From contig CM070719.1 in NCBI GenBank assembly GCA_036346275.1, positions 1,984,001 to 2,048,000 of the forward strand: a DNA stretch of 64,000 bases, read 5' to 3'. Shown here piece after piece: positions 1 through 12,912 of the stretch. Below the pieces are notes generated by a model. That model ran no database searches. It was not told the origin of the DNA and saw only the letters and a list, made by a program, of their open reading frames with translations. How positions within the stretch are numbered: the first letter of the stretch is position 1; the number at the start of each line of letters is the position of its first letter. A program made the translations under genes and the position numbers. Source of the DNA: Otatea glauca (Eukaryota > Streptophyta > Magnoliopsida > Poales > Poaceae).

Positions 1-110
1 ATAGGCTCTTCGTCTGATGCACGAAACAACACGGAGAATTCGTTCTCTTCAGCTCAGCAACAATTCACTCCAAGTTGAATGAAGCTTAAGCATCTAGTCT
101 ATCTTCTTAC

Positions 111-1113
111 ATGCTTCATGTCGTCCTCGTAGTCACTAAGATCGAAGTTTATGTCCGCATCGACGCCGCGGAACTTGATCGCCGCTCGATCATACGCCCT
201 GCGAACCATGTAAGCCCATTTCAAGATTAATCCGGTGAAACAAAGTGAATACATGGCGTTTCAGTACAGGGTCCAGAGCACAATCGTGTGCGTACCTTGC
301 AGCAGCATGAGCAGTGTCGAATCCACCTGCACAATTGGTTGAATCATCCATGGATTAGGACATGATTTCATATCAATAGGTAGGTAAGCTCAGAATTAAG
401 TAGCGGAAGCAATTTGCTCACCTAAGTACACTTGCTTGCCGCAATCCCTGCATTACCAATGAACAAGAGAAAAAAAGAGTTCAGGAACTGATGGATTGAT
501 AATACTTGCAAGAAGGCGAATTCGGGGAGGATTTGTGTACGGACCAAATATGGGACTCCCAGCGGCCGGTGCGGCGGTAGAAGGTGACGCCGCGATACTG
601 AGAGCTGCGGGAGCGCGGGCCGCGGCGGCTCTTCCTGGCCGCCTGCGGCTGCGCCGGCGGCGGTGCGTACGACTGCGGGAGAGGCAAGATCCTGATGTCC
701 GGCTGCGGGCGCGGTGGCTCGGGGCGCAAGAACCCGAGCTCAGCCCAATGCTGCGGCACAGGCCGCGGCGGGCCGGCGGCGACGGGGAAGAGCTCCCGGG
801 TGACGAGTTGCGACGGCGGCTGAGGCCGCGGAGGCGACGGCGTGGCCTCCTCCTCGTCGTCGTCGGCGCCGCTAACGTCGTTCTCGCCCTTGGCCGACGC
901 CAAGCTCCTCAAGATGCTGAACTCGAGCACCGCCCTTGGCGGCGGCGGCGGGGGCGTCGAGCTGGAGCCCTCCTCAGCGGCCGCGGCCGCGGCTCCTCCG
1001 CCGCCGGACGCCTCCGCGTTCAGCACCGATGACTCCGACGTCCCGGAGTCGCTCCACGCCATCGCCGCCGGCTTCTCCGGCGCCCCCTCCGCCACGTTCA
1101 GATCCAGCTCCAT
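111..1113 (-). CDS. AP2-like (euAP2, TOE/RAP2.7/RSR1-type) transcription factor, 5' part, truncated by window edge
   Basis: This is a DNA-binding nuclear transcription factor of the APETALA2 group. Four exons can be read on the minus strand: 1113-545, 447-422 (26 bp), 326-296 (31 bp) and 198-111, all with GT/AG borders. The 26- and 31-bp micro-exons are typical of AP2 genes. The protein begins MELDLNVAE, an EAR-like DLN motif, followed by a Ser/Pro/Ala-rich region and a basic stretch (KSRRGPRSRS). The first AP2 domain then runs through [50 protein letters not shown] and DADINF. Intron 4 starts at 110, and the second AP2 domain and any miR172 site lie beyond base 1. An in-frame ATG at 1167 would add 18 residues, but MELDLN is the conserved start. 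The N-terminus resembles maize RAP2.7 and rice RSR1 as I recall them; the exact orthologue is not settled. Confidence 0.93.
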
Positions 1114-1663
1114 CTCCTCCTCAACCAAGGTCGATTCCAACTCCCAATCAACACCTCTCAAACCCAAACAACCAGACCAAACTCACAAACAAATCTTCTC
1201 AACACTTCACAAAGCAATCAACGCCCTCACAATATCGAGCTTCTGCTTGCTTGCTTGCTTGTGTGCCTGCTCTATTTCAAGAAGAAGAACCAGAGGAGGA
1301 AGAGGTACAAGCAGGAGAGGGCAGAGTCGTTCTTGCGGTACATTTAGCCTCCACGATCGCAGCAGCCTCCTCAGTCCCAATCCTTGACGACCATCCTAGA
1401 CACGACCAGAGGGTACGAACGATCCTACTGCTGTTGCTTCACGAATCAATCAAGAACGATTGGACCAATCCGGGACCCCGGCAGAGGGAATACGGCCGGT
1501 GGTGTCAGGGTGGTAGGAAATTAAAGGTGGGATTTTGGGGGAAAAGGCGGGACCTTTCCTGGTTCCGGTGGCCGGCGCCGGCGAGCGGTGAGAGCAAACG
1601 GAGGCGGAGGGGAAGTGTAGGTGGCGTGTGTGAAGAGGGAAGAAGAGGCGGGTGGTATATATA
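1114..1663 (-). promoter_or_regulatory. 5' leader and TATA box of the AP2-like gene
   Basis: Reading the minus strand, a TATATATA box lies at 1663-1656, so transcription should start near 1625 and give a leader of about 500 nt. The leader is pyrimidine-rich near its start and carries a short AAGC microsatellite at about 1240-1260. An upstream ATG at 1167 is in frame with the main start. The core promoter call is inferred from the TATA box and its spacing to the coding start. Confidence 0.6.
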
Positions 1664-2724
1664 GAAGAGAGATGCTAAAAGCGGGGTCGCGGGAAGTAAC
1701 CGGTGGCAGCCGGTTATCCTTAAAATCCTTCCTGATTTGGGAGTCCCATTTTTGCTCCTCTTCTTTTTTTTCTTTCCTTTTTTTTGCGAGATGCCGTCTT
1801 CTCTTCTCATTTGATGGGTGCTAGGTTGGGCACTTGGGCTTATTGGATTTGGCCTAGAAGGTCGAAAAGAAGAGAAAGAGAAGTGACGATAAGGAAAATA
1901 TCAGCCTTGTTTCCTGGCATAGCTATGCTTCCTCCTTTGTGATAGTCGTGTCTCTGTCGTTGGATTCAACACGGCCTTTTGCTTATTTTATTTAGCCTTA
2001 GAGAAATTCGAGTTCTTGGCTTTTCTTTCCCTCAACATATTTCTTAAATTTAGCATTCGTGCCAATGAATTTACAAAACTAGTCGTTTTCCCCACCGTAG
2101 AAGCAACAGCAGGCGGCACATGTCACCTGTCATGCTCTCATAACGCAGCACCTTGCCAGTGTCGCGGCAGACGAGCGGCCACGCACTCTGAACTCGACAG
2201 CATATGCCGCAGACCAGGAGCTCCGTAAGTCCGTGCCTAGCACATGTGTCTAGGCAAGCTGGCATAATTTAAGTAAGTGACTCCTTACATAAGTGATTAG
2301 TTAAGTAAGTGATTTGATGAATGTGATGTCGAGCAAGAGGAGCTCAGTAGTTCAGTGGGCCCCACACTGCGCGCTGGTCGCTCAACCTGCCGAGGTGGAT
2401 GCCGTTGTCGTGCTACCAACGCCTTGCCGCGGTACTAGAGCACAACAGGTGATATGTGTCGCTAGCCGTTGCTTTCGCTGTTGCAGATGAGGCTAGTTTT
2501 GCAAATTCGTTCGTATGAGCCAGATTTAAAAAAATAGTTGGTCGGGGGGGGGGGGGGCAAAAAGAGCGAAGACTTCAAGAAATTCAGAGTCTCGTTTTCC
2601 TGGACCCACTACCCTCGATCTATTGTCACCTTCACCTCCTCTGGTAAAATTTTGTCTTTTATGGCTTGTTTGGATAAGGGGGTAATTCCTTGGGAGGTTT
2701 TGGGATTTAGTTTAAATTTGAACT
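1664..2724. other. Upstream intergenic DNA of the AP2-like gene
   Basis: I see no gene here. Short open frames lack any recognisable motif. A run of thirteen G lies near 2545. The segment should hold the distal promoter of the AP2-like gene before the repeat block starts. Confidence 0.5.
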
Positions 2725-3740
2725 ATCTAACATCGCGAAAAATTCAAAAATTTAAAAATAAAAATTTTAATTTTAAAAATGGAATTGAATAAATGTTTTT
2801 AAATGGAATAAATATTTTAATTTAAAATGTCCTCTTTTATTTATTTTCTTGAATTTTAAGAAAAGAAAGGTTTCAATGACAAAACCATTTCTTTCAAATC
2901 GAATAAAATATAAAAATGAGTTTAAAATATGATATTAATTTGAATTTACATTTTTTGGCATTTTTTTAACTTTCTTGGCATTTCTTGATTTTTTTCTCTA
3001 AAGGAAAAATCCTTTTAATATAAACTTAAGTAATAGATAAAGAAAAGAGTAAAAGCTTATAATGATAAAATAAATAAAATTTTTATTTAAGCTTATAAAA
3101 TCTCCATAAATATAATTCCGAATTTTAAAAGATATGTCAATATAAGTAATGTGAAGTGAAAGGTGAATTAATGAACCTTGACTACCAATAGTGATATTTT
3201 CAGAATTAAATAAAAATAATATGATATTATGTTGATCTAAAAATTTTATATTATCTTCTAGATAGATAAAAAACATAAATAAAAAATATTAAAAAACAAT
3301 AACCAAATTTTATATATTTAAAAATTAAAAATAGAAAAGCTAAAAATTAAAAAAATAAGAATTTCAGAACTTTTATAAATCAAATACAAAATATCTCAAA
3401 TTGAAATTTTTACTAAATGATTATATTGCTAAGAGTAACACTTCAAAAAATTCAGAAAATTTTGATAATATATAAACTCCCAGATAAATTAAAACAGAAA
3501 ATGGAAATATGAGTACAGTGCCTTGTCAGAATTTATATAAATTCTGTATGTCATATCTCGGCCTAAAAATTTTACAGGGTAAATAAAATTATCTAAAAAT
3601 CACCCATAAAAATCATCAAATATTTTTGGACTATATGGATAACTGATTCAATAAACTTAACTCCCTTTTGTTCTTAGTCAATTCTTGATTTTGCCTTTCT
3701 TCACCGCTTTCCTCACTTACAAGTGGGGCCAAATTCCTGT
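2725..3740 (+). repeat. Diverged LTR-like repeat A, inverted relative to 7863-8652
   Basis: This AT-rich segment matches the reverse complement of 7863-8652 over most of its length, with many small indels. A shared landmark is the GATAAATT-AAAACAGAAAA stretch (about 3485) followed by CTTGTCAGAATTT. Another is the end block TTGTTCTTAGTCAA (3670) versus its complement near 7895. It starts with a CTAACATCGCG string corresponding to TGTAACATCCC of the partner, which looks like an LTR 5' end. No coding sequence is visible. It is probably an old LTR fragment of a gypsy-type element. Confidence 0.55.
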
Positions 3741-3746
3741 GGAGGC

Positions 3747-6420
3747 CTGAAACGACCCCCATTTTCGCAAAAATGCAAAAATAGAAATCTCATGTGCATT
3801 CTGTACTAGTCCCATGATCAGTAGCTACTACGCACATTTACAACAATTAAAATCACAACCATACACAATATTATTAAAGTGGAAGCTATTTATACATTGT
3901 ATTTTTACAATTCAGAGCATATAATTATATAGCACAGAAGAAGCAAAGTCTTGTAGTGTGCCCATCCAACCCCTTAGGCAACTGACAAGGTATAAATCCC
4001 TAGAAAGATCATTTTGTTAGAATTCCCGCATCCTGCGACGAAAAGTAGACCTTCGGAGCTTCGGTAACTTTTCCACCTAAAATAGTAGATTAAGTAAGGT
4101 TGAGTACTTTCGTACTCCGCAAGACTTAAGTGGTATTTGCAAATGCAATAATACAAGTTAAATCAAAGGAGGCTTCTAGGTTAATATTTTTGTATAAAGC
4201 AGAATTTATTTGGTAAATCAAGTTGTCATTTGCAAATGGAATTTAATAAAGCAAATTTGACTGATAAGAAATAAATAAAGCATAAGTAATACTCACAGCC
4301 CTTCGTGAGCATTGAATAATCCAATGATCCAATCCTGCCATAACCATTCATTTGCCAACAAATAACCATTCTTCCAATAATCCAATCATGAAGTCCAATA
4401 ATGTCGGTCCTTTGAGATAAGGTAGCAATTGCGAAACAAGTTTCAAACCAAAACCCACTTTTAGAAATTACCATAGCATTTAACTAGTGCCAGTTCATCA
4501 AGTTTCCTATAACCGCGGGTACGGCTAATCGATTAGATTTTCACTCTGCAGAGGTGTACAACTTTACCCACAAGACATGACTGACTCTTTGTGCAATCGA
4601 TAATTAGCACACTTCTTTAGGTGTGCCGCAGAGAATCATAACATAACCATTACATTACATAGATCTAACTTTGCACCAGCACCGGTGACGAAAAACTCTT
4701 GCTATAGCAGAAGAAACACACATATATAAAACATGGTATCATCATCATCATCATAAAAACAGTCGGGCACCGTTTCTCCCCATAGCAAGGCGTACACCGT
4801 TATATCAGCAAATGTTGCTCCCAACACCTCGGTGTGGGCACCCCTTCGAGCAAACCTTGAAAGGAGAGCTCGTACTACTTCGGTCTACCAATGTGCAAAG
4901 TTAAATCTACATAACTTAATAGGTTAAGGCTGTCCCACACCAACACTTGTGGTTGTACGAATTTATCTTGGATCATACAACACTATGTTCGGTCCTTAAT
5001 CCGACACGGACAATAATCTCACCCTATACTACGTACAAGTCCACCCCTTGCACAACCGGCTAGTGCCAATAATTGCCCGCATCTAAACCATAGTTTTATT
5101 TTGAGTTTTTAATCAAAATACCAACAACCAACATCATGTTAGAACCAATATTTTCAATTTTCTCAAGAACCATTTTGACCTGATCATATACCACGTTGGT
5201 TCTAAAGTATGGCTAAGTATGGTTAATATGTAATCGCATATTCCTAAGTTGACATCATGTATTTGTCTAACCTCATTCTATGTTTATCAAGGTTCACATG
5301 TCAATATTTATTAAGGATGTTCCATGACATAATTGGTATATCTAACAGTACCACAAAATAGCAAATTTACAGAAAATAGCGTATACATGAAACATTTTGA
5401 TAAACAAAATAAAAATTAAATACTGGGATCAATATGATCAAAGGGGTGCTTGTCTTGCTTATTTGATGATTACGATGAAGTCGCGGTTGTAGCTGACGAT
5501 GTCGACGATGGAGCTAATGATGTCGAGTTCTACGCGTTGTTCACGGAAATATAGCAAATAATGAACTTTAGTAAGGGCAAAAAGAAGACAGACAGAAAAT
5601 TAAATAAAGACTTGCTATAGAAAACAGGTGTGGTTTAGGGTTGCATGATTTTGGGTTCTCATGTTTTAGTCGAATATTTATATTGTTAGCAGCTTTTAGG
5701 TTAAGCAATGATGCGGCTTCTTTTATATTATTTATTCTTATTTTATGAATTCAAGAGGCTAAAATTATGTGTTCTTGTATTTATATATTCGAATTATAGA
5801 TGCTAAAATTATTTGGATTAATAAAAGTAAACATTAGTTAAAGGTTTCGTAGATAACTATTCATTTACTGTGCTTTCAACGACCTTATCACTCAAGGTTA
5901 TTGCATTAGCAGTATTCAGATGAAATGCAAGGCGAAATAAGAATATTTTTCCAGATTATGGTAGTATATATCCCAAAGATCATTTCTGGGCTGTTCTTCA
6001 TAAATTTTGCATTTAGACGAGATGTTTTACAAACTGCAGAAAAGGCTTAAGTGTTTTTAAAGTTCAGAAAACATAATACTTAAGGTTATTTCGTTATCAA
6101 GTTTTACATGCAAACCATTATATAATGATCTTCTTTCTTTAGAATATGGTAGTATTAACTTTGGAGAGCATTACTAAACTGATTTTATAAATTTTAGTGT
6201 TTAGACGAGATATTTTATTTGCTGAAATAGTATATATGGCCATAAGGTTAACATTGTAACTAGACGGATTCGCTTTTCGTTTGCGGCTACACTACACATG
6301 GTTATTCATTCATTTTACTAGCATTAGTAGGTGATGATCTTAGAACTATTTTATAACTAATTTTGCATCATTTTGCTTTTAGCCGCGATAAATTATACAT
6401 ACATCTATTGTTGTGATTTG
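3747..6420 (+). repeat. Left arm of a large split inverted repeat
   Basis: The first 1.5 kb (3747-5230) is the diverged reverse complement of 20081-21445. The next 1.1 kb (5230-6420) is the reverse complement of about 10790-11900. Landmarks include ACGACCCCCATTTT (3753) against its complement at about 21430, CCTGTTTTCTATAGCAAGTC at 11505 against its complement at about 5615, and TTTTGCATCATTTTGCTTTT at 6362 against 10800. The arm begins TGAAACGACC, and the other arm's outer end reads TGTAACGACC on its own strand, as an LTR would. No protein-coding gene is recognisable inside. Confidence 0.75.
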
Positions 6421-6899
6421 CATTTCCTTTTATTAAAAGAATGTAAAATACGTCTTATTCTAAATATTTTTATATAAATAAGCTTCTACTGATTCCAGAA
6501 GCTTATACAAAATATTTAATTATTTTATGAGTTATTATATACTTATATTTATTAATGGCCATATTAGGTTTTGTTGATATTGCAAAGAAAATAATTCAAA
6601 CTTAGTTATAAAATTAAGTGTTTTTGCATATTTGAGTTTATAATGGATGCAGAACCATATAAAAATTTATTTTATTATTTTAAGAGTTATATTGCATAAA
6701 GGCCATAATAGGGTTTTTATCAAATCTTAATTCAAATAATTATTATGTGGTTCAAAAGTTAAATATTTTTGCATATTCAGAATCTTCACAATTTTATATG
6801 AATTTATAAATTTATTTCATCTAGTTTGAAGTTATATATCAAAAGTTATGCTAATTTGAATTTCGGGCTGTTCAGAAATTCGGATGGAAATTAGAAAAT
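6421..6899. other. AT-rich spacer, no gene seen
   Basis: AT-rich sequence in which homology to the right arm fades. It has several internally similar short stretches (the words GTTTTTGCATATTTGAG and ATATTTTTGCATATTCAG recur) but no open frame of interest. Confidence 0.4.
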
Positions 6900-8652
6900 A
6901 CGCTTTCACCTAACCGAAGACGTATTCATCACTCTGGCGCGTTCCTTTGAGCTTGGCTGTGCTGCTGACCTTCGGGACCCACTCGCCAGAGACTTCGAAG
7001 CAGAGCTCCGGCTAGGGCATGCCGGCGATGGAGCTCCGGCAAGACTCTGGTGTAGGCGAGGGCAGAGGGAGCACGAGCTCGGCAAGGCACGTCCGACTGG
7101 GGTACCGATTCGGCCAGAGGAGGTCCACGGTGAGCTGCCACCAAGAGCCTGCGGAGTCAAAGAAGGTGACTCGCCGGAGAAGATGAACCAAGGTGGTTCG
7201 GTTAGAATTGGTAGCAAATAAAGCATCAAGGGAGTCAATGGATTACATTTTACTAATCAATGAGGTCAGAAACTCGCCAGAGGGCTCTACCAACGGAGGC
7301 CGGCCGTGGGGAATAAAGGCCACGGTGGCGACCGGTTTTTGCATGAAGAACTCAAGATATTTTCGAGGGCTTCAGATCCTAATGGCTTGATGATGCTTTG
7401 GCTTAAAGCAATTTGATTATGGTTCAGAGTACCGACGGAATTTGAGGTTGATCCATGGCTAGGGTTTTTTGGTTTATGGAGAAAAGAGGGAAATTGATGG
7501 TTGTTCAGTGGATGAGAGGGAATGAAAGATGAGGAGAAATGACGAGCTGTCCTCTGCGAACCGGGAGGCAGTATTTATAGGCGGCAAGGAGGCACGACAG
7601 TGCTCAGAGCTCGGTGTGAACGCGGCAGCGGAATTGCGATGGCTGAACAAAAGAAGGCATGGGCGGAATTGCGGCAAATTCGGGCAAGGCAACCGCGTGG
7701 CGGCGTCGTGGCACAGGAGCATTGGCCGGGCGACGCAAGCTGCAGTTCGCGCGAGCTTCAGCTCTGCTTTGGGGCGCCAGCGTCAGGAGGAAGAAGAAGG
7801 AGGGAGCGGAGGATGATAGGCGGACTAGCACCCGAAGCCGGGTCCACATGGCAGCGAAGGAAATTGGTGACCTCAAGCAAAATCAGGTCTTGACTAAGAA
7901 CAAGAGTGCATTGGGTTCAATGGATCAGTTACTTATGTTGCCGAAAAATTAATGAAGAATTTACTGAGTGTACTAGAGCTATGTTAGAACCCACCATTCA
8001 AATTTCAGACCTATTAGATGCCTGTAGAATTTACAAAAATTCTGACAAGATATTGCACTCAGAATTGGGTTTTCTGTTTTTAATTTATCAGAGGACTTAT
8101 ACTTTATCAAAAAAATTTGAAAATTTTTATAGGAGTTCCAATTTGTCATATAAGACTTCAATAAAATTTAAATTTAATATATTTTTTATTTAATTTATAA
8201 AAATTCTGACATCCTGATTCTTAGATTTTCAGAAATTCTGTTTTTGTATTTTTAAATATATTAAAATATATTATTTATTTTTAATATTTTTAATGTAGAT
8301 TAATCTATCCAGGTAGAAGATAATATAAAAAATTTCACATCGAAATAATGGCAATTTAATTTCTGACAATTTTACTATTGCTAGTCATGATTCATTAAAT
8401 TAGGCATTTATTGTATATTATGATTACTTGGCTCTATAAAAAAATTCAGAATTAGGACTCTAGAGATATCTCAATATTAGGCATGGATTTTTTTTATAAA
8501 TTTTATTTATGTAAGCTTTTATTATTGTTATTTCTTTATTACATATAAAGATTTTTCCATTAGAGCAAAATCAAGGAAAATTCAGAAAATGTAGAAAAAG
8601 GCATTAATAAATATAATTAAATTATAAAATTTAATTTCTTACTTTATTTTAA
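6900..8652 (-). repeat. LTR-like repeat A' with promoter and leader, minus strand
   Basis: Read on the minus strand this starts TGTAACATCCC (8652) and contains the 0.8 kb shared with repeat A. It then has a TATAAATA box at 7579-7572, a pyrimidine-rich leader and an AAACCCTAGCCATGG start-like context near 7460. The layout suits the LTR and leader of a gypsy-type element. The GC-rich open frames at 6906-7238 and 7474-7876 have no recognisable domain, so I do not call them genes. Confidence 0.45.
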
Positions 8653-9540
8653 TTTTTGGGATGTTACAAGGCCCATCAGTCAGCCGAAGCTCGCAGTCGT
8701 CTTCTTCCTTCGTTCACCGAAGCCCGCGAGCAGAATTGTGCGCTTGTAGCTCACGTCAGACCTGACGTATCGCGCCACCTAAGGTCCTTGCAGCATCATC
8801 GCCAAGCCACGCTTCCACCCTGCCCGTGTTTCGCGATGCTTCGCCCATTCTTCCTCCTGTGCAGCGTCGAGAGTTATCTCGCTGAGCTGGCTATAAAAGC
8901 CACCCCAAGCTCGTAGAAGCCTCGCACATCTTTCCCCCATACTAGTCTCGGCAGAGAAGTTCTTTAGTTCCTCCAATTTCGCCATGACCGTAGGAGCTTG
9001 AGCTCGGGGCAACACAAATTTCAGATGATACATTTGATCATTTCCAAATTCCTTTGCACCGTAGCTCCAACAACACGCAAAGATTAATAGCCCTCACTTA
9101 ATTTTAAAAACCATTGAACGGAACACGGCTGCCGCTACTACCCTTCTTCTCCAGATCCAGCCACTTGGTGGCAGCCTGCTCCGGTTGGCCTTCGACCAAG
9201 GTGAGCGAAAAAATGGATTTATCTTCACTCCCTGTTGCTCACACACTCGATTTTCTCCAGGATTGATCTCTTCTTCAATTGCTCCGGCTATCCACTGCCA
9301 CCTACGCCGCATGTCGCCATTGGCGGCCCTCTGTGGTGCATCATTTTTGCAGCCGTGACCTCCCTGAGAACCCCCTCGTCCTCCTCGTGCTCTCTGGACG
9401 CCAGCTGGCCAAGCCATGCCCTCCTTCGCCGCCGGCAGCCACCACGCCACCCTCCTCTACTATGTGAGTATGACCGATGGGTCCCTCCGTTAGTCTCAGC
9501 CTCTCACAGTTGATCGCTCCCTCTTTGACCAAGCGGTCCC
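8653..9540 (+). repeat. LTR-like segment with TATA box, plus strand
   Basis: A GC-rich segment bounded by AT-rich repeats. It contains GCTATAAAAGCC (TATA at 8892-8898) followed by a C-rich leader and several GT splice-like sites, a pattern common in grass gypsy LTRs. The open frames (for example 9094-9450 minus, 9235-9513 plus) show no family signature. It is probably a fragment of another LTR family. No matching second LTR was found. Confidence 0.35.
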
Positions 9541-9912
9541 GCCTGTCGGTCGGCTGTGTTTTAAAATAAACCGCAAAAATAGAAAGGCGTTTTCATATTA
9601 ATGAAAGCGTAATTTGCATTTTAAGTGTATTTTCAGACCGAATGATTTTCAAACATTAGTATCTTTTGCATTGTTAATCCAAATAAGATGAAACAAAATT
9701 CTAAATTAGTATAAAATCAAGTACTTTTAGAATATTCAAAAACACTTTGAAAATAATCTCTGTGAAATTTTGAATTTCAAATTTAAAGGAAAGGCCTAAA
9801 GATATGCTACACATAAAAATATGCCAATTTTTTTTAAAAAATAATTTGATTTGAATTTGCTTTATGAATAGAATATGACCCTAGTGTAATATATATATAT
9901 ATATATATATAT
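9541..9912. other. AT-rich DNA ending in an (AT)n run
   Basis: No gene seen. The last 30 bases are an (AT)n tract into which the following MITE appears inserted. Confidence 0.4.
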
Positions 9913-10285
9913 ATAGGAAGCCTCTTTTCTACTCCCGGGAGTAATTACTCCCTACGTTGTTTCTCACAACGTAGGGAGTATCTCGCATAACGGAGAGTAT
10001 GTACGTGTAGCATACGAGCATATAAGATTAGCTAGGTAGTATTTATATTTTTTGTGAGGTGGTATATATATATTTTGGGATATACTCCGTTTTATGTCCA
10101 TATATAAAGGTATTTATAAAATACGCTAAAAACTATGTACTCCCTTGCAATTTTTTCATGTGGTTCACATTGGAATATCTTATAATTAGTATATGAGTGT
10201 ACCCAAAGTGATAAAAGAGTATTTCAAATTCGTTTAGGTAGTATTTCAGAGGTGGGAGTAACTACAACCGGGAGTAAAAGATATT

Positions 10286-10292
<7 letters not shown>
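9913..10292 (+). mobile_element. MITE with terminal inverted repeats, family M1
   Basis: A 380-bp non-coding element. Its head (TAGGAAGCCTCTTTTCTACT, then CCCGGGAGTAATTACTCCC) is the imperfect inverse of its tail (AGGTGGGAGTAACTACAACC, then GGGAGTAAAAGATATTTTT). It is flanked on both sides by (AT)n. The same family occurs at 25742-26108 and, in a diverged form, in the tandem array at 35776-37683. The superfamily is uncertain. The flanking TA-rich DNA would fit a TA target, but this cannot be proved inside an AT repeat. Confidence 0.7.
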
Positions 10293-10338
<46 letters not shown>

Positions 10339-10789
10339 CAATTCAGAAGAGGCCATGAACTAATTTATTACTATTGGAATGTTTTTGGAATGAAAAATAA
10401 TAAAATGTTACATGTGCACAAATTTAACTTGTATAGAGACCATAAGCTTTATCCATATAAAAGAATATACATATGTTTATATAATAAAAAGTAAAGTCAA
10501 GATTCATGAGAAACTAGATTCTAAATATCTTATGTTATCAAACCATTTGGTTCAGCAAGAATCATTATAATAAGATCACAGTTAATACTTAGCCCTTAGC
10601 CGAAATACACTTTCATATGTTATAACTAAACACAAGAACTTTAAATGTATAAATAAAATATCATAAACTGATGGATGGAATCACAAAAAGCTAAACTCAG
10701 CATATTCTTAAAAATAAGATCATGTTAAACGGTAAAAAGAACTAATTTGAATTAAGTTTATAAAAGACTTTATTCTTCATATGTATATA
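10293..10789. other. (AT)n microsatellite and AT-rich spacer
   Basis: An (AT)n tract of about 40 bp runs to 10332. The AT-rich DNA after it is not clearly part of the inverted-repeat arm. No gene seen. Confidence 0.5.
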
Positions 10790-11904
10790 AAGTATCGTGG
10801 CTAAAAGCAAAATGATGCAAAACTAGTTCTAAAACACTTCTAGGATCATCCCCGACTAATGTATGAAAAATGGTTCAATAATCTTATAAGGTGCAGTCAC
10901 AAACTTAAAACGAAAATTGAACCTTTATCGCGTAGACTTCAGAAACAATTAAGCCTTTTCGGCAGCTCATAAAACATCTTGTCTAAATGAAAATTTTGTG
11001 AAGATCAGCCTAAAAATGCTATTTAGAATATGGACTACCACAATCCAGAAAAATATTCTTATTACAACTTGCTTTTCATCTGAAGCAACCCTAAGTGTTA
11101 TGGTCGCCAAAAACACTATATGAATAGTTGAGTTTAAGAAACCTTTAGTTAATGTACTTGTATCGCAAGAATCCTCGTGTAACCATGTAATTATAGCCAG
11201 TAGCCTAATCCTGTAGACCTAACTTGTATAAATCACTTTTTATACAAAAATGCTTAAGGTCAAGTACTATTCATGCATGGCATACAACATAATAACTAAT
11301 TTTTAATTCTATTAATCCAAATAATTTTAGCATCATGAATTCGAAATTATAACTATGAAAATATATAATTTTTAGCCTCTTGAATTTGTAAAATAAGAAT
11401 AGATAATCTATAAAAGGAACTGAGCGTCGTTCAATCTAAAGTTCTAATAATATCTCTAATCAACTAAAACGCTAGTACACGAAATCATACAATCCTAAAC
11501 CACGCCTGTTTTCTATAGCAAGTCTTTGTTTGATATATTGTCTGTCTTTCTTTTGTCCTTATTGAAATTTGTTGTTCGCTATATTTCCGTTGAACGACAT
11601 GTAGAACTCGACGTCAATAATTCCGTCGTCAACCACGCCGGTTACGACCACGACTTTGTTGTAAACAACAATTAAGCAAGGCAAGCACCCCCTTTGATCA
11701 TATTGATTCCAATATTAATTTCTTACTTTGTTTTACTAAATTAATTTACGCATGCGTGTATTTTATGTAAATTCGCTATATTGTGGTATTGGTATATATA
11801 CTTGTTGTCTCATGAAACTTCCTTCATAAGTATTGACATGTGAACCTTGATAAACCTAGAATTAAGGTTAGATAATATATAATGTCAACTTGGGTATATG
11901 CGAT
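10790..11904 (-). repeat. Right arm of the large inverted repeat, inner part
   Basis: Diverged reverse complement of about 5230-6420. It ends abruptly at 11904, where a gypsy element starts, and the homology resumes at 20076/20081 on the other side. The last five bases, GCGAT (11900-11904), are repeated at 20076-20080 as the target-site duplication. Confidence 0.75.
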
Positions 11905-12912
11905 TGTCGGCGTTTCGGGCACCGGCGAGTGAATTTTTAAGTCTAAGGGGCCGCGCGTTCCCTCTCCTTGAATGGTTAGACTCTGGAGCCCAAGACGTAT
12001 ACTGGTTCGGGCCGAAAGTCCCTACTCCAGTTCGCGTGGTGGTGGTGTATTGCCTTAGGTGAGATGGCTGCACGGTTTTTACAAATGGGAGCTGAGAGCT
12101 CGAGAATGGGAGAGCAAGAACAGCCTATTTGAGAAGACCGAGAGGAGGGTGCACTTTTCTTTTTTCCTCTTCGCGTGTGTGTGCATGCTTTGAACCTCTT
12201 CGTCCCCCTCTCAGAGGCCCCGCCTCCTTTATATAGCCGAGGGGCGGGTTACATGGGAAATTGGGAGAGGAAGAGATGAGGTGATCTATCTTTGTCTTTG
12301 GGAGCTCTGGTCCTTCGTCTTGGCGATTCAGCGTCTGCCTCACCCCATGCCGGGTTGGTGAACTTGCTGAGCAGAGCAGTTTGCCGTTTCCTTGGGAAAT
12401 AGCGCACCTACCCTCTGCAAGTTTGTCTGGTGCTAGCGTTTGCCTCGGGAAGGAGCGCGTCTTCGCACCGTGCGTGTCCGGTCGATGAGACCGGGGCTTG
12501 ACTTTGGCGACCTCCTCGCTACCTCAGGAAGGAGCCACCTGCCCCCACACAGTCACTCTGAGCCGTTGTGTCCGCGGGGCACGTGGCTAATGGCTGGCGG
12601 AGGCCCGACACGTGGCCCGCGGCTGAGACCGCTTCAGCTTGGTCAGAGCTCGTGGGGAGCCCACCCGTGGCGGGGGTCGGCCGCCCCATCGAGTCGGAGA
12701 CTAGCTTGGGGAAGCTCGTTAGGTCGGGGACGAGCGTGAGGTAGCTCGTCAGGTCGGGGACGAGCGTGTGGGGGCTAGCTTGAGGCAGCCCATTACGTCG
12801 GGGACGAGCGTCCCTCGTGGCCCCATGGGGCCTTTGGTCGGAGTCAGTCTTAGGGCGACCCGTTCGTTACTCCGGGCCGTTGGGGTACCCATGGTACGAG
12901 TACTCGTCGATA
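11905..12912 (-). repeat. 3' LTR of the gypsy element
   Basis: Starts (plus-strand view) TGTCGGCGTTTCGGGCACCG, nearly identical to the other LTR at 19092. Its inner end lies between 12907 and 12912, after GAGTACTCGT. It differs from the 5' LTR by scattered substitutions and small indels. Confidence 0.88.
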
